Source: Guptibacillus hwajinpoensis (GTDB lineage Bacteria > Bacillota > Bacilli > Bacillales > Guptibacillaceae). Taken from it: a DNA stretch of 64,000 bases. Location of the stretch: NCBI RefSeq assembly GCF_001039475.1, contig NZ_LELK01000001.1, positions 717,466 to 781,465 of the forward strand, given 5' to 3'. A model generated the notes under the pieces. The model was not told the origin of the DNA. It was given only the letters and a program-made list of their open reading frames with translations, and did no database searches. Positions 1 to 7,183 of this stretch are shown here, one piece after another (position 1 is the stretch's first letter; each line of letters starts with the position of its first letter). The position numbers and the translations under genes are program-made.

Positions 1-1
1 T

Positions 2-808
2 CGACAAATTGCCAATCTAGAGTCTGAGCTTGGTGTGCAATTATTTATTCGTGAGGGTCGCAACGTCAAACTAACACAAGTTGGACATATCTTTATGGAC
101 CATGCAGAAACAGCTATTTCAGAAATTGAACGTGCTAGACAAGCAGTTTATGAGTTTCTTAATCCTGATACTGGTACAATTCGCATTGGTTTTCCTAACA
201 GTCTGGCTGCCAAAACGTTACCTACTGTTATTTCTGCCTTTCGAAAAGAACATCCTAGTGTTGGGTTTCAGCTGAGACAAGGCTCTGTTCAGGACTTAAC
301 AGATGCAGTTAGTAAAGGAGAAATCGATATTGCTTTTGTATCACCTGTCCCGAAGGATCGTACTGATGTTGATGGACATATTTTCTTTACTGAGAAGCTC
401 CTAGCTCTTCTCCCTATTTCGCATCCGCTTGCGGACTACCCCATGCTTAGGCTTGGACAATTAAAGAATGAACCATTTGTTTTGTTTCGATCAGGCTATG
501 CTCTGCATCAGCTTGTTACTTCAGCATGTCAGCAGGTTGGCTTTAAACCTCGGATCGCCTTTGAAGGTGAAGATATCGATACGATTAAAGGACTTGTAGC
601 CGCCGGACTCGGTGTAAGCCTCCTTCCTGAAATTACACTTTCAGAACAGTTGCCAGGTGAGACAGTGAAAATTGAACTATCAGAACCTAACGTAACTCGC
701 ACTGTTGGCGTGATTATCCCTAAAGGGAGGGAGCTCGCCCCATCTGAAAGGAAGTTTTTTGAATTCCTTACCCATTTTTATGAAGTTCTTAACCGATTTG
801 GGCAATAA
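2..808 (+). CDS. LysR-family transcriptional regulator, GltC-like (5' end outside window)
   Basis: The reading frame is open from the first bases, so the true start lies left of the window. The visible part begins inside the winged helix-turn-helix (RQIANLESELGVQLF, then REGR.VKLT), the usual end of a LysR recognition helix and wing. A periplasmic-binding-protein-like effector domain follows (about residues 80-260, with IRIGFPNSLAAKTLP and LRQGS). The wording REGRNVKLT and the effector-domain start resemble GltC of Bacillus subtilis, which activates glutamate synthase genes. No gltAB is visible, so the target is unknown. A strong terminator follows. Family assignment is firm; the GltC relation is inferred from remembered motif similarity. 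Confidence 0.9.
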   Translation, partial: RQIANLESELGVQLFIREGRNVKLTQVGHIFMDHAETAISEIERARQAVYEFLNPDTGTIRIGFPNSLAAKTLPTVISAFRKEHPSVGFQLRQGSVQDLTDAVSKGEIDIAFVSPVPKDRTDVDGHIFFTEKLLALLPISHPLADYPMLRLGQLKNEPFVLFRSGYALHQLVTSACQQVGFKPRIAFEGEDIDTIKGLVAAGLGVSLLPEITLSEQLPGETVKIELSEPNVTRTVGVIIPKGRELAPSERKFFEFLTHFYEVLNRFGQ

Positions 809-833
809 TCATTTTAGATTGGCTTATATACAT

Positions 834-881
834 AAAAGCGAGGAGAGAGCTTGATTGATCAAACTCTCTCCTCGCTTTTTT
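834..881 (+). terminator. Rho-independent terminator of the LysR gene
   Basis: A perfect 16-base stem (AAAAGCGAGGAGAGAG pairing with the CTCTCTCCTCGCTTTT side), a 14-base loop and a run of T. It lies 25 bases after the stop codon of the LysR gene. Confidence 0.9.
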
Positions 882-885
882 ATCT

Positions 886-1051
886 GGCTGTTTTCGTAGA
901 GATTAGTGCAATGAGAGTGGATAATTTCCGCTCCAGTGGGGTCTCACCTGTCCCGCTAGTCCCGCAGGAGTCGAGCATCCTTCCGCTCCAATTAGCGAAG
1001 TGTGGTTTTTATTCAATAATTGTTTCAAACATTCTTCTAGAAAAGAGCCTT
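886..1051 (+). repeat. MITE-like element, family A, copy 1
   Basis: Begins with GGCTGTTTTCGTAG and ends with AGAAAAGAGCCT. The core contains TTTCCGCTCCAGTGGGG and CAGGAGTCGAGCATCC, shared with copies at 5664, 9639, 31861 and 45277. This copy has the 'tctcacctgtcccgc' core variant that is also seen in the composite copy near 32.1 kb. I could not see a clear target duplication. It sits between two convergent genes and codes for nothing convincing. Confidence 0.75.
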
Positions 1052-1078
1052 CAGAAAAAAGCATCTTATTTTGACCAT

Positions 1079-2482
1079 TTAGTTCGTAACAGTTTTGGAT
1101 GGTAACTTTAGAAAAATACCGAGAACTAGACCTATGAGAAAAATAACTGCACTAGCAAGATACATCTGTTCATAGCCCATTAGAGCTAACTTCCTAATCG
1201 TCTCAGTCATACCGTTACTAAATGATTCAGCACCAGAAGTTGCTATAAATCCAGCAAGGATGACTGGCCCTAGGGATGTCCCAATCGATCTTAATAAGCT
1301 CACAAGAGATAGCGCTGCACCGGCTTCCCGATCTGGTGTTAATTCTAGAATAATGTAATTAAGGGGGGTTCCCATGGTAAATCCAATGCCTACACCTGAG
1401 AGTATCATACCTATCGATAGTGTTATCCATCCCTCTGCAATGTAAACAAAAGTGAGAGATCCTAGCAAACTTAACGAAAACCCAAGCAGCACTACCTGTT
1501 TTGCGCCCCATTTATCAAGTAAAACGCCACCAATTGGAGCTGCAAATCCTGCCGCAACAGCTAGAATCGTCATAACATAGCCACCTTGTCCTCTAGATAG
1601 GGAGAGGAGTATTTCAGAAAAAGATGGAATGAAAATCATGCTAATAATACCAATGCCCGTGATAGTCGATATTAGTAATGCTAGAACGATATTTCGATCA
1701 GTGAAGTATGATAATTTTAGAATCGGATCTTTAGCCTTCTTCTCAATTTTAACGAGCGGAAAGATTAGGAAAAAACTAAGAAATAACAATGGCCATACAT
1801 ACACTGATTGAAGAGAAGTCACTAAATCATTGGTCTCTAAATTCGTTAGTCCGAGGAGGAGGGTAATAATAACAAATGATAGGATCGTAGCCCCACCCCA
1901 GTCTAGTGCAGGTCGTTTATTTTCAGTACGGTCTTCAGGAAGTTTAAGACCCATCATTAATATAATGAAAGCAATAGGTATATTAATAAGGAATATCCAT
2001 CTCCAGGAGAGCTGTGCTACAAATAAGCCACCCAAGTTTGGACCAAGTATCGTTGCTATACCGTACATAGCGCCAACCAGTCCTAATGCCATACCACGCT
2101 TTTCTTTAGGAAAACTACTTCCAATCACAGCGTTAGCAATTGGAAGTATTCCCCCACCTCCAAGAGCCTGTATCGCTCTACCCGTTAGGAGAAAAAGCAG
2201 CGATTGACTCAATCCCGCAATAAGTGAACCAACAGCGAATAAGACAATTCCTGTAAGAAAAACGCGTTTTCTCCCAAATACATCTCCGAGTTTACCCACG
2301 ATCGGCATACTTACTGCATAAACTAGTGTATAAATCGTTACGACCCAAACTGTCCACTTCAAATCAATGCCAAGTTCCTCAATTAATGTCGTTAAAGCTG
2401 GCGATACAATTCCAGAATCAAGGGCTCCAAGAAACACACCGAGCAGAAATGTAATTAAAATAAATCGGAGTTGTTTGTCCAC
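1079..2482 (-). CDS. MFS drug-efflux transporter, DHA2 (EmrB/QacA-like) type
   Basis: A 467-residue integral membrane protein with the length and hydrophobic pattern of a 14-helix major facilitator exporter driven by proton motive force. Motif A is seen as GKLGDVFGRKR near residue 63. A motif C-like stretch (GAMYGIATILGPNLGG) lies near residue 137, typical of antiporters, and an early acidic residue occurs in LGALDSGIVSPAL, the place of the DHA2 substrate-contact Asp. The start is GTG, preceded by an AGGGAG ribosome site. It lies 45 bases downstream of the HAD phosphatase gene with no terminator between, so the two may be co-transcribed. Substrate unknown. Confidence 0.88.
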   Translation of the reverse strand: MDKQLRFILITFLLGVFLGALDSGIVSPALTTLIEELGIDLKWTVWVVTIYTLVYAVSMPIVGKLGDVFGRKRVFLTGIVLFAVGSLIAGLSQSLLFLLTGRAIQALGGGGILPIANAVIGSSFPKEKRGMALGLVGAMYGIATILGPNLGGLFVAQLSWRWIFLINIPIAFIILMMGLKLPEDRTENKRPALDWGGATILSFVIITLLLGLTNLETNDLVTSLQSVYVWPLLFLSFFLIFPLVKIEKKAKDPILKLSYFTDRNIVLALLISTITGIGIISMIFIPSFSEILLSLSRGQGGYVMTILAVAAGFAAPIGGVLLDKWGAKQVVLLGFSLSLLGSLTFVYIAEGWITLSIGMILSGVGIGFTMGTPLNYIILELTPDREAGAALSLVSLLRSIGTSLGPVILAGFIATSGAESFSNGMTETIRKLALMGYEQMYLASAVIFLIGLVLGIFLKLPSKTVTN

Positions 2483-2527
2483 GCTTCATTCTCCCTCACT
2501 TTCAATGCATCTGTCATAAGAGCTAAT

Positions 2528-3097
2528 CTATTTAGAAGTTGGCCACAACATTTCACTTAAGTCGTGATAATTCGTTACATACATATCGGCACCTTCTGCA
2601 TTATTCTGGAATAGACACGTTTTCAAACCGATTTCGTTCGCAGGAAGGATATCAAGCACACGATCACCAATCGCAAGATCGAGGTTGTGTTTTTTATGTA
2701 AATAGCGATAGGAAGAGGCATCAGGCTTACGAGGATACCCGTCATCACCAGCTACAAGGTCAGTAAAATAATGGTCCATTTCAAAATGATTTAGAATTGT
2801 TATTACTTCTTCTCGAGGCTTATGCGTCATAATGACGTTCACTTCTGCTTTCTCGAGGATATCTTTCAAACCTGTAAATGGTGGTTTATCCTCAGGTGAT
2901 AATGCATTATCCATTTCACGAAACGTTTTTACTTGAGCTTCCGATAAATTAAAAACTTTTGTAGCATGATGAAAAGATACTTTTAATTCCTTTAAAATAT
3001 CTTCTTTAATTTCAGAGTGCACTAATTCTTTCATCACTCTTGTAAACGCTGGATATGTATCAAAAAGTGTACCGTCAAAATCCCATAAAATCCTCAT
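2528..3097 (-). CDS. HAD-superfamily hydrolase, phosphoglycolate-phosphatase-like
   Basis: A 189-residue cytosolic phosphatase of the HAD type. Motif I is DFDGTLFDT at residues 6-14, with the nucleophilic Asp and the acid/base Asp. Motif II is MTHKP near residue 90, motif III has KPDASSYRYL near residue 125, and the metal-binding end reads IGDRVLDI. The small cap inserted between motifs I and II places it in subfamily IA. The ATG has a good upstream site (GAGAGGGG). It is followed 45 bases later by the MFS exporter gene. The true substrate cannot be told from sequence; phosphoglycolate or another small phosphoester is likely. Confidence 0.88.
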   Translation of the reverse strand: MRILWDFDGTLFDTYPAFTRVMKELVHSEIKEDILKELKVSFHHATKVFNLSEAQVKTFREMDNALSPEDKPPFTGLKDILEKAEVNVIMTHKPREEVITILNHFEMDHYFTDLVAGDDGYPRKPDASSYRYLHKKHNLDLAIGDRVLDILPANEIGLKTCLFQNNAEGADMYVTNYHDLSEMLWPTSK

Positions 3098-3130
3098 TGT
3101 GAAACCCCTCTCATTTTAATAAGTATAGAA

Positions 3131-3153
3131 AAGCCGCTCACATCGAGCGGCTC
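3131..3153 (-). terminator. Terminator of glyQS
   Basis: Hairpin AGCCGCTC-loop-GAGCGGCT followed on the minus strand by TTTTC, just downstream of the glyQS stop codon. Confidence 0.85.
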
Positions 3154-3159
3154 TCATAG

Positions 3160-4542
3160 TTAAAATTGTGTTTTTTCTTCTAGGAAGCTTTTTAATTTTG
3201 AAATAGGCATTCTTTTTTGTTCCATTGTATCACGATCACGGATTGTTACCTGCTGATCTTCAACTGAATCGAAGTCAAAAGTAATCGCATATGGCGTTCC
3301 AATTTCATCGTGGCGACGGTAACGTTTACCGATCGAACCTGCTTCATCATAGTCCACCATAAAGTATTTAGATAGTTCAGCATGAACTGCTCTCGCTTCT
3401 TCAGAAAGCTTTTTAGATAGTGGGAAAACAGCAGCTTTGAAAGGTGCAATAGCAGGATGGAAGTGCATAACACTTCTTGATGATCCATCCTCAAGCTCCT
3501 GTTCTTCATATGCTTCAATTAAGAAAGCAAGTGTTACACGATCTGCCCCAAGAGAAGGTTCAATACAATATGGCACATATTTTTCACCCGTTTGCTGATC
3601 ATGATACGTAAAGTCTTCATTCGAGTGTTCCATGTGCTGCTTAAGGTCATAGTCCGTTCTTGATGCTACACCCCAAAGTTCTCCCCACCCAAATGGGAAT
3701 TTGTACTCAATATCTGATGTTGCATTACTATAATGAGATAATTCGTCTTCTGCGTGCTCACGTAAACGAATGCTATCTTCACTTACACCAAGATTAAGAA
3801 GCCAGTTCTTACAATATTCTTTCCAATATTCGTGCCATTCTAGTTCGTCCCCCGGTTTACAGAAGAATTCAAGCTCCATTTGCTCGAACTCACGTGTACG
3901 GAAAGTGAAGTTCCCTGGTGTAATTTCATTACGGAAGCTTTTACCGATTTGAGCAATACCAAAAGGAACTTTCTTACGCATAGAACGTTGCACGTTCTTA
4001 AAGTTCACGAAAATACCTTGTGCTGTTTCAGGACGCAGGTAGATTTCGCTTGTGCTTGACTTTGTTACTCCCTGATGTGTTTTGAACATTAAATCGAACT
4101 GTCGAATTTCTGTGAAGTCATTGCTTCCACATTCAGGACATGTAATATTATTATCTTTAATTAAACGGCCCATTTCTTCAAATGAAAGACCATCTGCAAT
4201 CATTTCATCAGTATCAGTTGACAAGGCATCCTCAATCAACTTGTCTGCACGATGACGTGTTTTACAGCTTTTGCAATCAATTAAAGGATCATTGAAATTC
4301 CCCAAATGACCTGAAGCTTCCCATGTTTTTGGGTTCATTAAAATCGCTGCGTCTAACCCGCTGTTATATGGTGATTCCTGAACAAACTTCTTCCACCAAG
4401 CACCCTTGATGTTGTTCTTCAGTTCTACACCAAGCGGACCGTAGTCCCATGTATTCGCAAGACCACCATAAATATCGGATCCTGCAAAAATAAATCCTCT
4501 GTGTTTCGCGATTGAAACAATTTGTTCCATTGTAATACTCAT
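3160..4542 (-). CDS. glyQS: Glycyl-tRNA synthetase, single-chain class II type
   Basis: A 460-residue cytosolic enzyme that charges tRNA-Gly with glycine using ATP; homodimeric in this family. The N-terminal part reads [18 protein letters not shown] and [14 protein letters not shown], hallmarks of eukaryote/archaea-like GlyRS. Cysteine pairs CKSCKTRH and CPECGSND, around residues 90-140, probably form a structural zinc site. Class II motifs are represented by RPETAQGIF and the motif 2 region [14 protein letters not shown]; the motif 3 region reads [10 protein letters not shown]. The C-terminal anticodon-binding domain ends the protein. The start ATG follows GGAGAGAATGAC. It is preceded by a T-box leader, so its transcription should rise when uncharged tRNA-Gly accumulates. 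Confidence 0.97.
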   Translation of the reverse strand: MSITMEQIVSIAKHRGFIFAGSDIYGGLANTWDYGPLGVELKNNIKGAWWKKFVQESPYNSGLDAAILMNPKTWEASGHLGNFNDPLIDCKSCKTRHRADKLIEDALSTDTDEMIADGLSFEEMGRLIKDNNITCPECGSNDFTEIRQFDLMFKTHQGVTKSSTSEIYLRPETAQGIFVNFKNVQRSMRKKVPFGIAQIGKSFRNEITPGNFTFRTREFEQMELEFFCKPGDELEWHEYWKEYCKNWLLNLGVSEDSIRLREHAEDELSHYSNATSDIEYKFPFGWGELWGVASRTDYDLKQHMEHSNEDFTYHDQQTGEKYVPYCIEPSLGADRVTLAFLIEAYEEQELEDGSSRSVMHFHPAIAPFKAAVFPLSKKLSEEARAVHAELSKYFMVDYDEAGSIGKRYRRHDEIGTPYAITFDFDSVEDQQVTIRDRDTMEQKRMPISKLKSFLEEKTQF

Positions 4543-4574
4543 GTCATTCTCTCCTTTTATTCGTTCTCATCAAA

Positions 4575-4800
4575 TATAAAAAGCCCCCGACCCATGGACA
4601 GTAATTGTCCAGGGACGAGAGCTTAAGCACCCGCGGTTCCACCCTAGTTGATGTACAAGGTACATCCACTTTCAGTATTCCAACTCCAGACTGCCGTTTC
4701 ACCAGATTTTTTTCAGGCTTTCACCATCCCTGAATCGCTAGTAAGAAATCTCCTGGCTACTATTTGTCCTTCACAGTTGTACATTTTATGTATGCATTTG
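4575..4800 (-). promoter_or_regulatory. T-box riboswitch (glycine) upstream of glyQS
   Basis: On the minus strand the conserved T-box sequence AGGGTGGAACCGCGGG lies at 4630-4645. It is followed by a terminator hairpin (GTCCCTGGAC...GTCC-ATGGG) and a CTTTTTATA run near 4575-4583. Upstream are the stem I signature AGTAG and an AGCGATTCAGGGATGGTG-type distal segment. A GGC glycine codon followed by A (4693-4695) fits the specifier position. Known mechanism: uncharged tRNA-Gly pairs with the specifier and the T-box bulge and stabilises the antiterminator. The specifier position is my inference from spacing. Confidence 0.93.
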
Positions 4801-4879
4801 ATAAGACATATGATACAAAAAATGAATAACTAAAGTCAAGGAATTTTAATTACATCGTGTCTTTCCTTATTATTGCCAG

Positions 4880-4906
4880 AAAAAGAGCAATCTATAGATC
4901 GCTCTT
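4880..4906 (-). terminator. Terminator after the SinI-like gene
   Basis: Minus-strand hairpin AGAGCGATC-tata-GATTGCTCT followed by a T run, immediately after the stop codon of the small SinI-like gene. Confidence 0.8.
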
Positions 4907-4907
4907 C

Positions 4908-5060
4908 TTATTTATGTAGTCTCGTCGTTGTAGGGTTTGTATACTGTCTTAAAAATGCTTGAACCTCATCCTTTTGGAGTCCCAGTTCCTTAGCGGCTTT
5001 CATCAAAACAATCCACTCTTGATCAAGTATTTTCTCAGACATTATCTTGGCCACGGCCAT
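4908..5060 (-). CDS. SinI-family anti-repressor, small protein
   Basis: A 50-residue protein. The core LDQEWIVLMKAAKELGL (residues 12-28), followed by KDEVQAFLR, matches the Sin dimerisation helices of B. subtilis SinI (LDQEWVELM...AKE...I..E.IR.FL). SinI binds the master biofilm repressor SinR and frees matrix genes. The ATG at 5060 has GGAGG nine bases upstream; an internal ATG seven codons in is possible. Its leader holds a probable cyclic di-GMP-I riboswitch and it ends in its own terminator, so it is a stand-alone regulated unit. Only the interaction domain is present, with no helix-turn-helix, which favours an anti-repressor rather than a repressor. The partner SinR is not in the window. 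Confidence 0.85.
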   Translation of the reverse strand: MAVAKIMSEKILDQEWIVLMKAAKELGLQKDEVQAFLRQYTNPTTTRLHK

Positions 5061-5085
5061 TTTCCTCATCCTCCTTTATAGGTTT

Positions 5086-5178
5086 TCCAGGAGGACCAGC
5101 CGTCATCGTTGGAGTTCCAACATTAGACCTGTGTCTTTGCGTCCCACCTTTTCAGATGGTTTGCCTTTTTCTGGAGAG
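5086..5178 (-). promoter_or_regulatory. Cyclic di-GMP-I (GEMM-I) riboswitch upstream of the SinI-like gene
   Basis: On the minus strand the aptamer hallmarks appear in order: GGCAAACC (5158-5165), GTGGGACGCAAAG (ending near 5135), then a C/U-rich joining part with CAGGTCTAA, a second stem (GTTGGAAC-TCCAAC) and the closing GGCTGG. These match the conserved core of the GEMM-I class (GGCAAACC, GGGACGCAAAGCC, GGCCUAA). Downstream of the aptamer, GGTCCTCCTGG contains TCCTCCT, the exact complement of the AGGAGGA ribosome site of the next gene. This suggests control of translation by occlusion of that site. The class is recognised from motif memory; the switching mechanism is inference. Confidence 0.85.
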
Positions 5179-5274
5179 TTCAGAAATGACACACTCCAAC
5201 ACGATTCTAATCGATCTACTATGAAACGGTAATACTCATGCACATTTAAGAGAACAGTGACGTTATATGTTATT

Positions 5275-5303
5275 AATATACCAGTAATTCGTTAAAAATT
5301 CAA
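5275..5303 (-). promoter_or_regulatory. Probable sigma-A promoter of the riboswitch/SinI-like transcript
   Basis: Minus-strand TTGAAT, exactly 17 bases, then TATATT with TGG directly before it (extended -10). The predicted start near 5268 leaves about 90 bases before the aptamer. Confidence 0.65.
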
Positions 5304-5398
5304 AATATTTTTATTATAATTCGGTTTTTTTCTCTAACACTAGCGTATCTTTCTCATACCCTATTAATGACTACTATAAATATGAAGGACGTTTTCTA

Positions 5399-5629
5399 AT
5401 GAATAGAGATCAAATCGGCACTGCATGGAGCGGGAAACATGTTGTTCTCATTCGGTGCTCTCAAAACACCAATAAAGTCACGTCGTTTTTTCAAAGTCTT
5501 CATGCCCCGGTAGAACCACTTCATCCTTTATGTACAGAGTCGCTATCTACCTTTCTAAGCATTGGCTACTCCATTTCCTTCGTTCATACGCTTCCTGATG
5601 GCACAATCGAATATATTTTAACAAAATAA
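5399..5629 (+). CDS. Small hypothetical protein, 76 residues
   Basis: Unrecognised. A soluble, compact protein with two cysteines (IRCSQ and LCTES) and no clear membrane segment or signal. The C-terminal half (SIGYSISFVHTLPDGTIEYILTK) reads like two beta strands with a turn. The ATG has a weak upstream GAAGGA. It is followed directly by a terminator hairpin, which supports it as a real transcription unit. It runs divergently from the riboswitch/SinI unit. No function can be assigned. Confidence 0.6.
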   Translation: MNRDQIGTAWSGKHVVLIRCSQNTNKVTSFFQSLHAPVEPLHPLCTESLSTFLSIGYSISFVHTLPDGTIEYILTK

Positions 5630-5660
5630 AAGAGAGGGTGGCCCCCCTCTCCCTCTTATT
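5630..5660. terminator. Terminator between convergent small genes
   Basis: GAGAGGG-TGGC-CCCCTCTC stem right after the stop of the 76-residue gene. Reverse reading gives a T-rich tail too (CTCTCTTTTATTTTG), so it may once have served the thioredoxin-like gene on the other strand before element A2 was inserted. Confidence 0.75.
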
Positions 5661-5663
5661 TAA

Positions 5664-5819
5664 AGGCTCTTTTCGTAAACATTGTTGCTATAGTGAGTTA
5701 ATTTCCGCTCCAGGATGCTCGCTTTCCGCGGGGCGGGCGGTGAGCATCCTTCCGCTCCAATCACTAAGATTAGTTTTTTAAAATTATTTCAAATGCAACA
5801 ATCTTTTAGAAAAGAGCCT
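5664..5819 (+). repeat. MITE-like element, family A, copy 2, with 6-bp target duplication
   Basis: Ends AGGCTCTTTTCG and AAAAGAGCCT form imperfect terminal inverted repeats that extend inward to ATTGTTGC / GCAACAAT. The GC-rich core holds GGATGCTCGCTTTCCGCGG and GGGCGGTGAGCATCC. ATTTAA occurs directly on both sides (5658-5663 and 5820-5825), which looks like a target duplication. The right end lies in the stop codon of the thioredoxin-like gene. Confidence 0.85.
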
Positions 5820-6135
5820 ATTTAAATTGACTTAAATATTCTTTTACTTGATCAGGGTTCTTCGTATTAGCACTGTGAAGATGGCCAATCTTTTTACCTT
5901 CCTTATAAATAAGAAGGCTTGGAATTCCCATCACGTCATTCTCCTCTGTTATTTCAGGAAACTGTTCAATATCAATTTGTGCCCATTTCTTATCGTTATG
6001 TTCTGTCATAATATCATCAATAAAGAAATCAAGACGTTTGCAATCAGGACACCAATTGGCCTCGTATTTAAGAACGGATACATTCGTATTGTTAATAAAT
6101 GATTGATATGAATCATTTGTTTCAATCTTTTTCAT
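5818..6135 (-). CDS. Thioredoxin-like protein, YdbP type
   Basis: A cytosolic thioredoxin-fold protein of 105 residues, about usual for the fold. The active-site motif is WCPDC (near residue 30) instead of the classical WCGPC. The cis-proline region is MGIPSLLIYKEGKK, and the C-terminal HLHSANTK segment recalls B. subtilis YdbP. It probably acts in thiol-disulfide exchange; substrate unknown. The ATG at 6135 follows GGAGTGATAAGC; a GTG three codons upstream is possible but sits on the ribosome site. The stop codon TAG is formed partly by the inserted element A2: T from the target duplication, AG from the element end. It is adjacent to the ergothioneine genes. Confidence 0.88.
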   Translation of the reverse strand: MKKIETNDSYQSFINNTNVSVLKYEANWCPDCKRLDFFIDDIMTEHNDKKWAQIDIEQFPEITEENDVMGIPSLLIYKEGKKIGHLHSANTKNPDQVKEYLSQFK

Positions 6136-6211
6136 GCTTATCACTCCTTTAACCTTGGGTTCTAAACAATTATACCGAAATACTCTCTCAATGTCTTACT
6201 AACGGCTCACT

Positions 6212-7183
6212 TTATAAAACGCTGAGATAGTGGAGACTAAATAATTCCTTCGGATCAGTCCATGTCTTCTCTAGAACAAAACCAGAAGAAGATGCTAATT
6301 GCTGAAACTCACTAATACTATATTTATATGAATTTTCAGTATGAATGGTCTCATGATTGTTAAATAGAATTGATTTATTACCGATTGTAACAACCTGTTC
6401 CTCCATACTAACAAGGTGCATTTCAACTCTACCCAACTCTGCATTGTAAAAAGCATAATGCTCGAACTGATTAAGATTAAAATCTGCTCCAAGTTCGCGA
6501 TTCAAGTGTGTAAGCAGATTTAAATTAAATTTGGCAGTAATGCCTTCCTTATCATTATAGGCGTTATGAAGTATTCGAGGAGCCTTCTTAACATCAACTC
6601 CTATTAATAAGCCATCGCCAGATGATAGTAATGCAGCAATCATTGAAAGAAAGTTGTGAGCTTCCTTTTTCTCGAAGTTACCAATAGTTGAACCAGGAAA
6701 AAAGACTGTTTTTTTCTTAGTTGCATCCATTAATTCTTTTGGAAGATTAAGCTCATTTGTATAATCCGCAACAATACCCGTCACTTGAATAGCGGGATAG
6801 TCTACTGATAGCTGTTCAGAAGATTCCATAAGAAATGATTTCGAAATATCAATTGGTACATACTCATCAATCATCCCTGATTCAAGTAGCATCCTGATTT
6901 TCCTACTTGCCCCACTACCAAATTCAATAACTGTTGACCTAGAACTGATGTGTCTTAAAATCTCATCAAGCGAACCTTCCATAATCGAAAGTTCCGTTCT
7001 AGTAGGGTAATATTCTTCAAGCTGCGTAATTTGTTCAAACAATACCGAACCATATTTATCGTACAAAAACTTAGGCTGCAATGACTTTTTAGTAGCTGTT
7101 AAGCTTTCTATAGCTTCGTCAAAACGGTTGTTCTGTTCTTGAAGCTGATCAATGATTCGCATATTGCTTTGTGTTTTTATCAT
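6212..7183 (-). CDS. egtD: L-histidine N-alpha-methyltransferase EgtD
   Basis: A 323-residue SAM-dependent enzyme that makes hercynine (N-alpha-trimethylhistidine) from histidine in three methyl transfers, the first step of ergothioneine synthesis. The N-terminal PKFLYDKYGSVLFEQIT and EYYPTRTELSI are family signatures. The SAM pocket is FGSGASRKIRMLLE near residue 92, and FFPGSTIGNF near residue 168 is the conserved substrate-loop motif. The ATG overlaps the egtB stop codon as ATGA, so the two are translationally coupled. egtC and egtE homologues are not adjacent; in many bacteria egtB and egtD suffice with an unspecific lyase. Length fits the family. Confidence 0.95.
   Translation of the reverse strand: MIKTQSNMRIIDQLQEQNNRFDEAIESLTATKKSLQPKFLYDKYGSVLFEQITQLEEYYPTRTELSIMEGSLDEILRHISSRSTVIEFGSGASRKIRMLLESGMIDEYVPIDISKSFLMESSEQLSVDYPAIQVTGIVADYTNELNLPKELMDATKKKTVFFPGSTIGNFEKKEAHNFLSMIAALLSSGDGLLIGVDVKKAPRILHNAYNDKEGITAKFNLNLLTHLNRELGADFNLNQFEHYAFYNAELGRVEMHLVSMEEQVVTIGNKSILFNNHETIHTENSYKYSISEFQQLASSSGFVLEKTWTDPKELFSLHYLSVL

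Noticed and set aside
851-1105. Plus-strand frame across repeat A1
   Set aside because: Lies within the terminator and the family A element; similar frames recur in other copies because the repeat recurs. The same holds for the frame at 32080-32310.
2528-3097. PpaX pyrophosphatase or a specific phosphoglycolate phosphatase name
   Set aside because: HAD motifs alone do not decide the substrate, and the neighbours (exporter, glyQS) give no pathway link.
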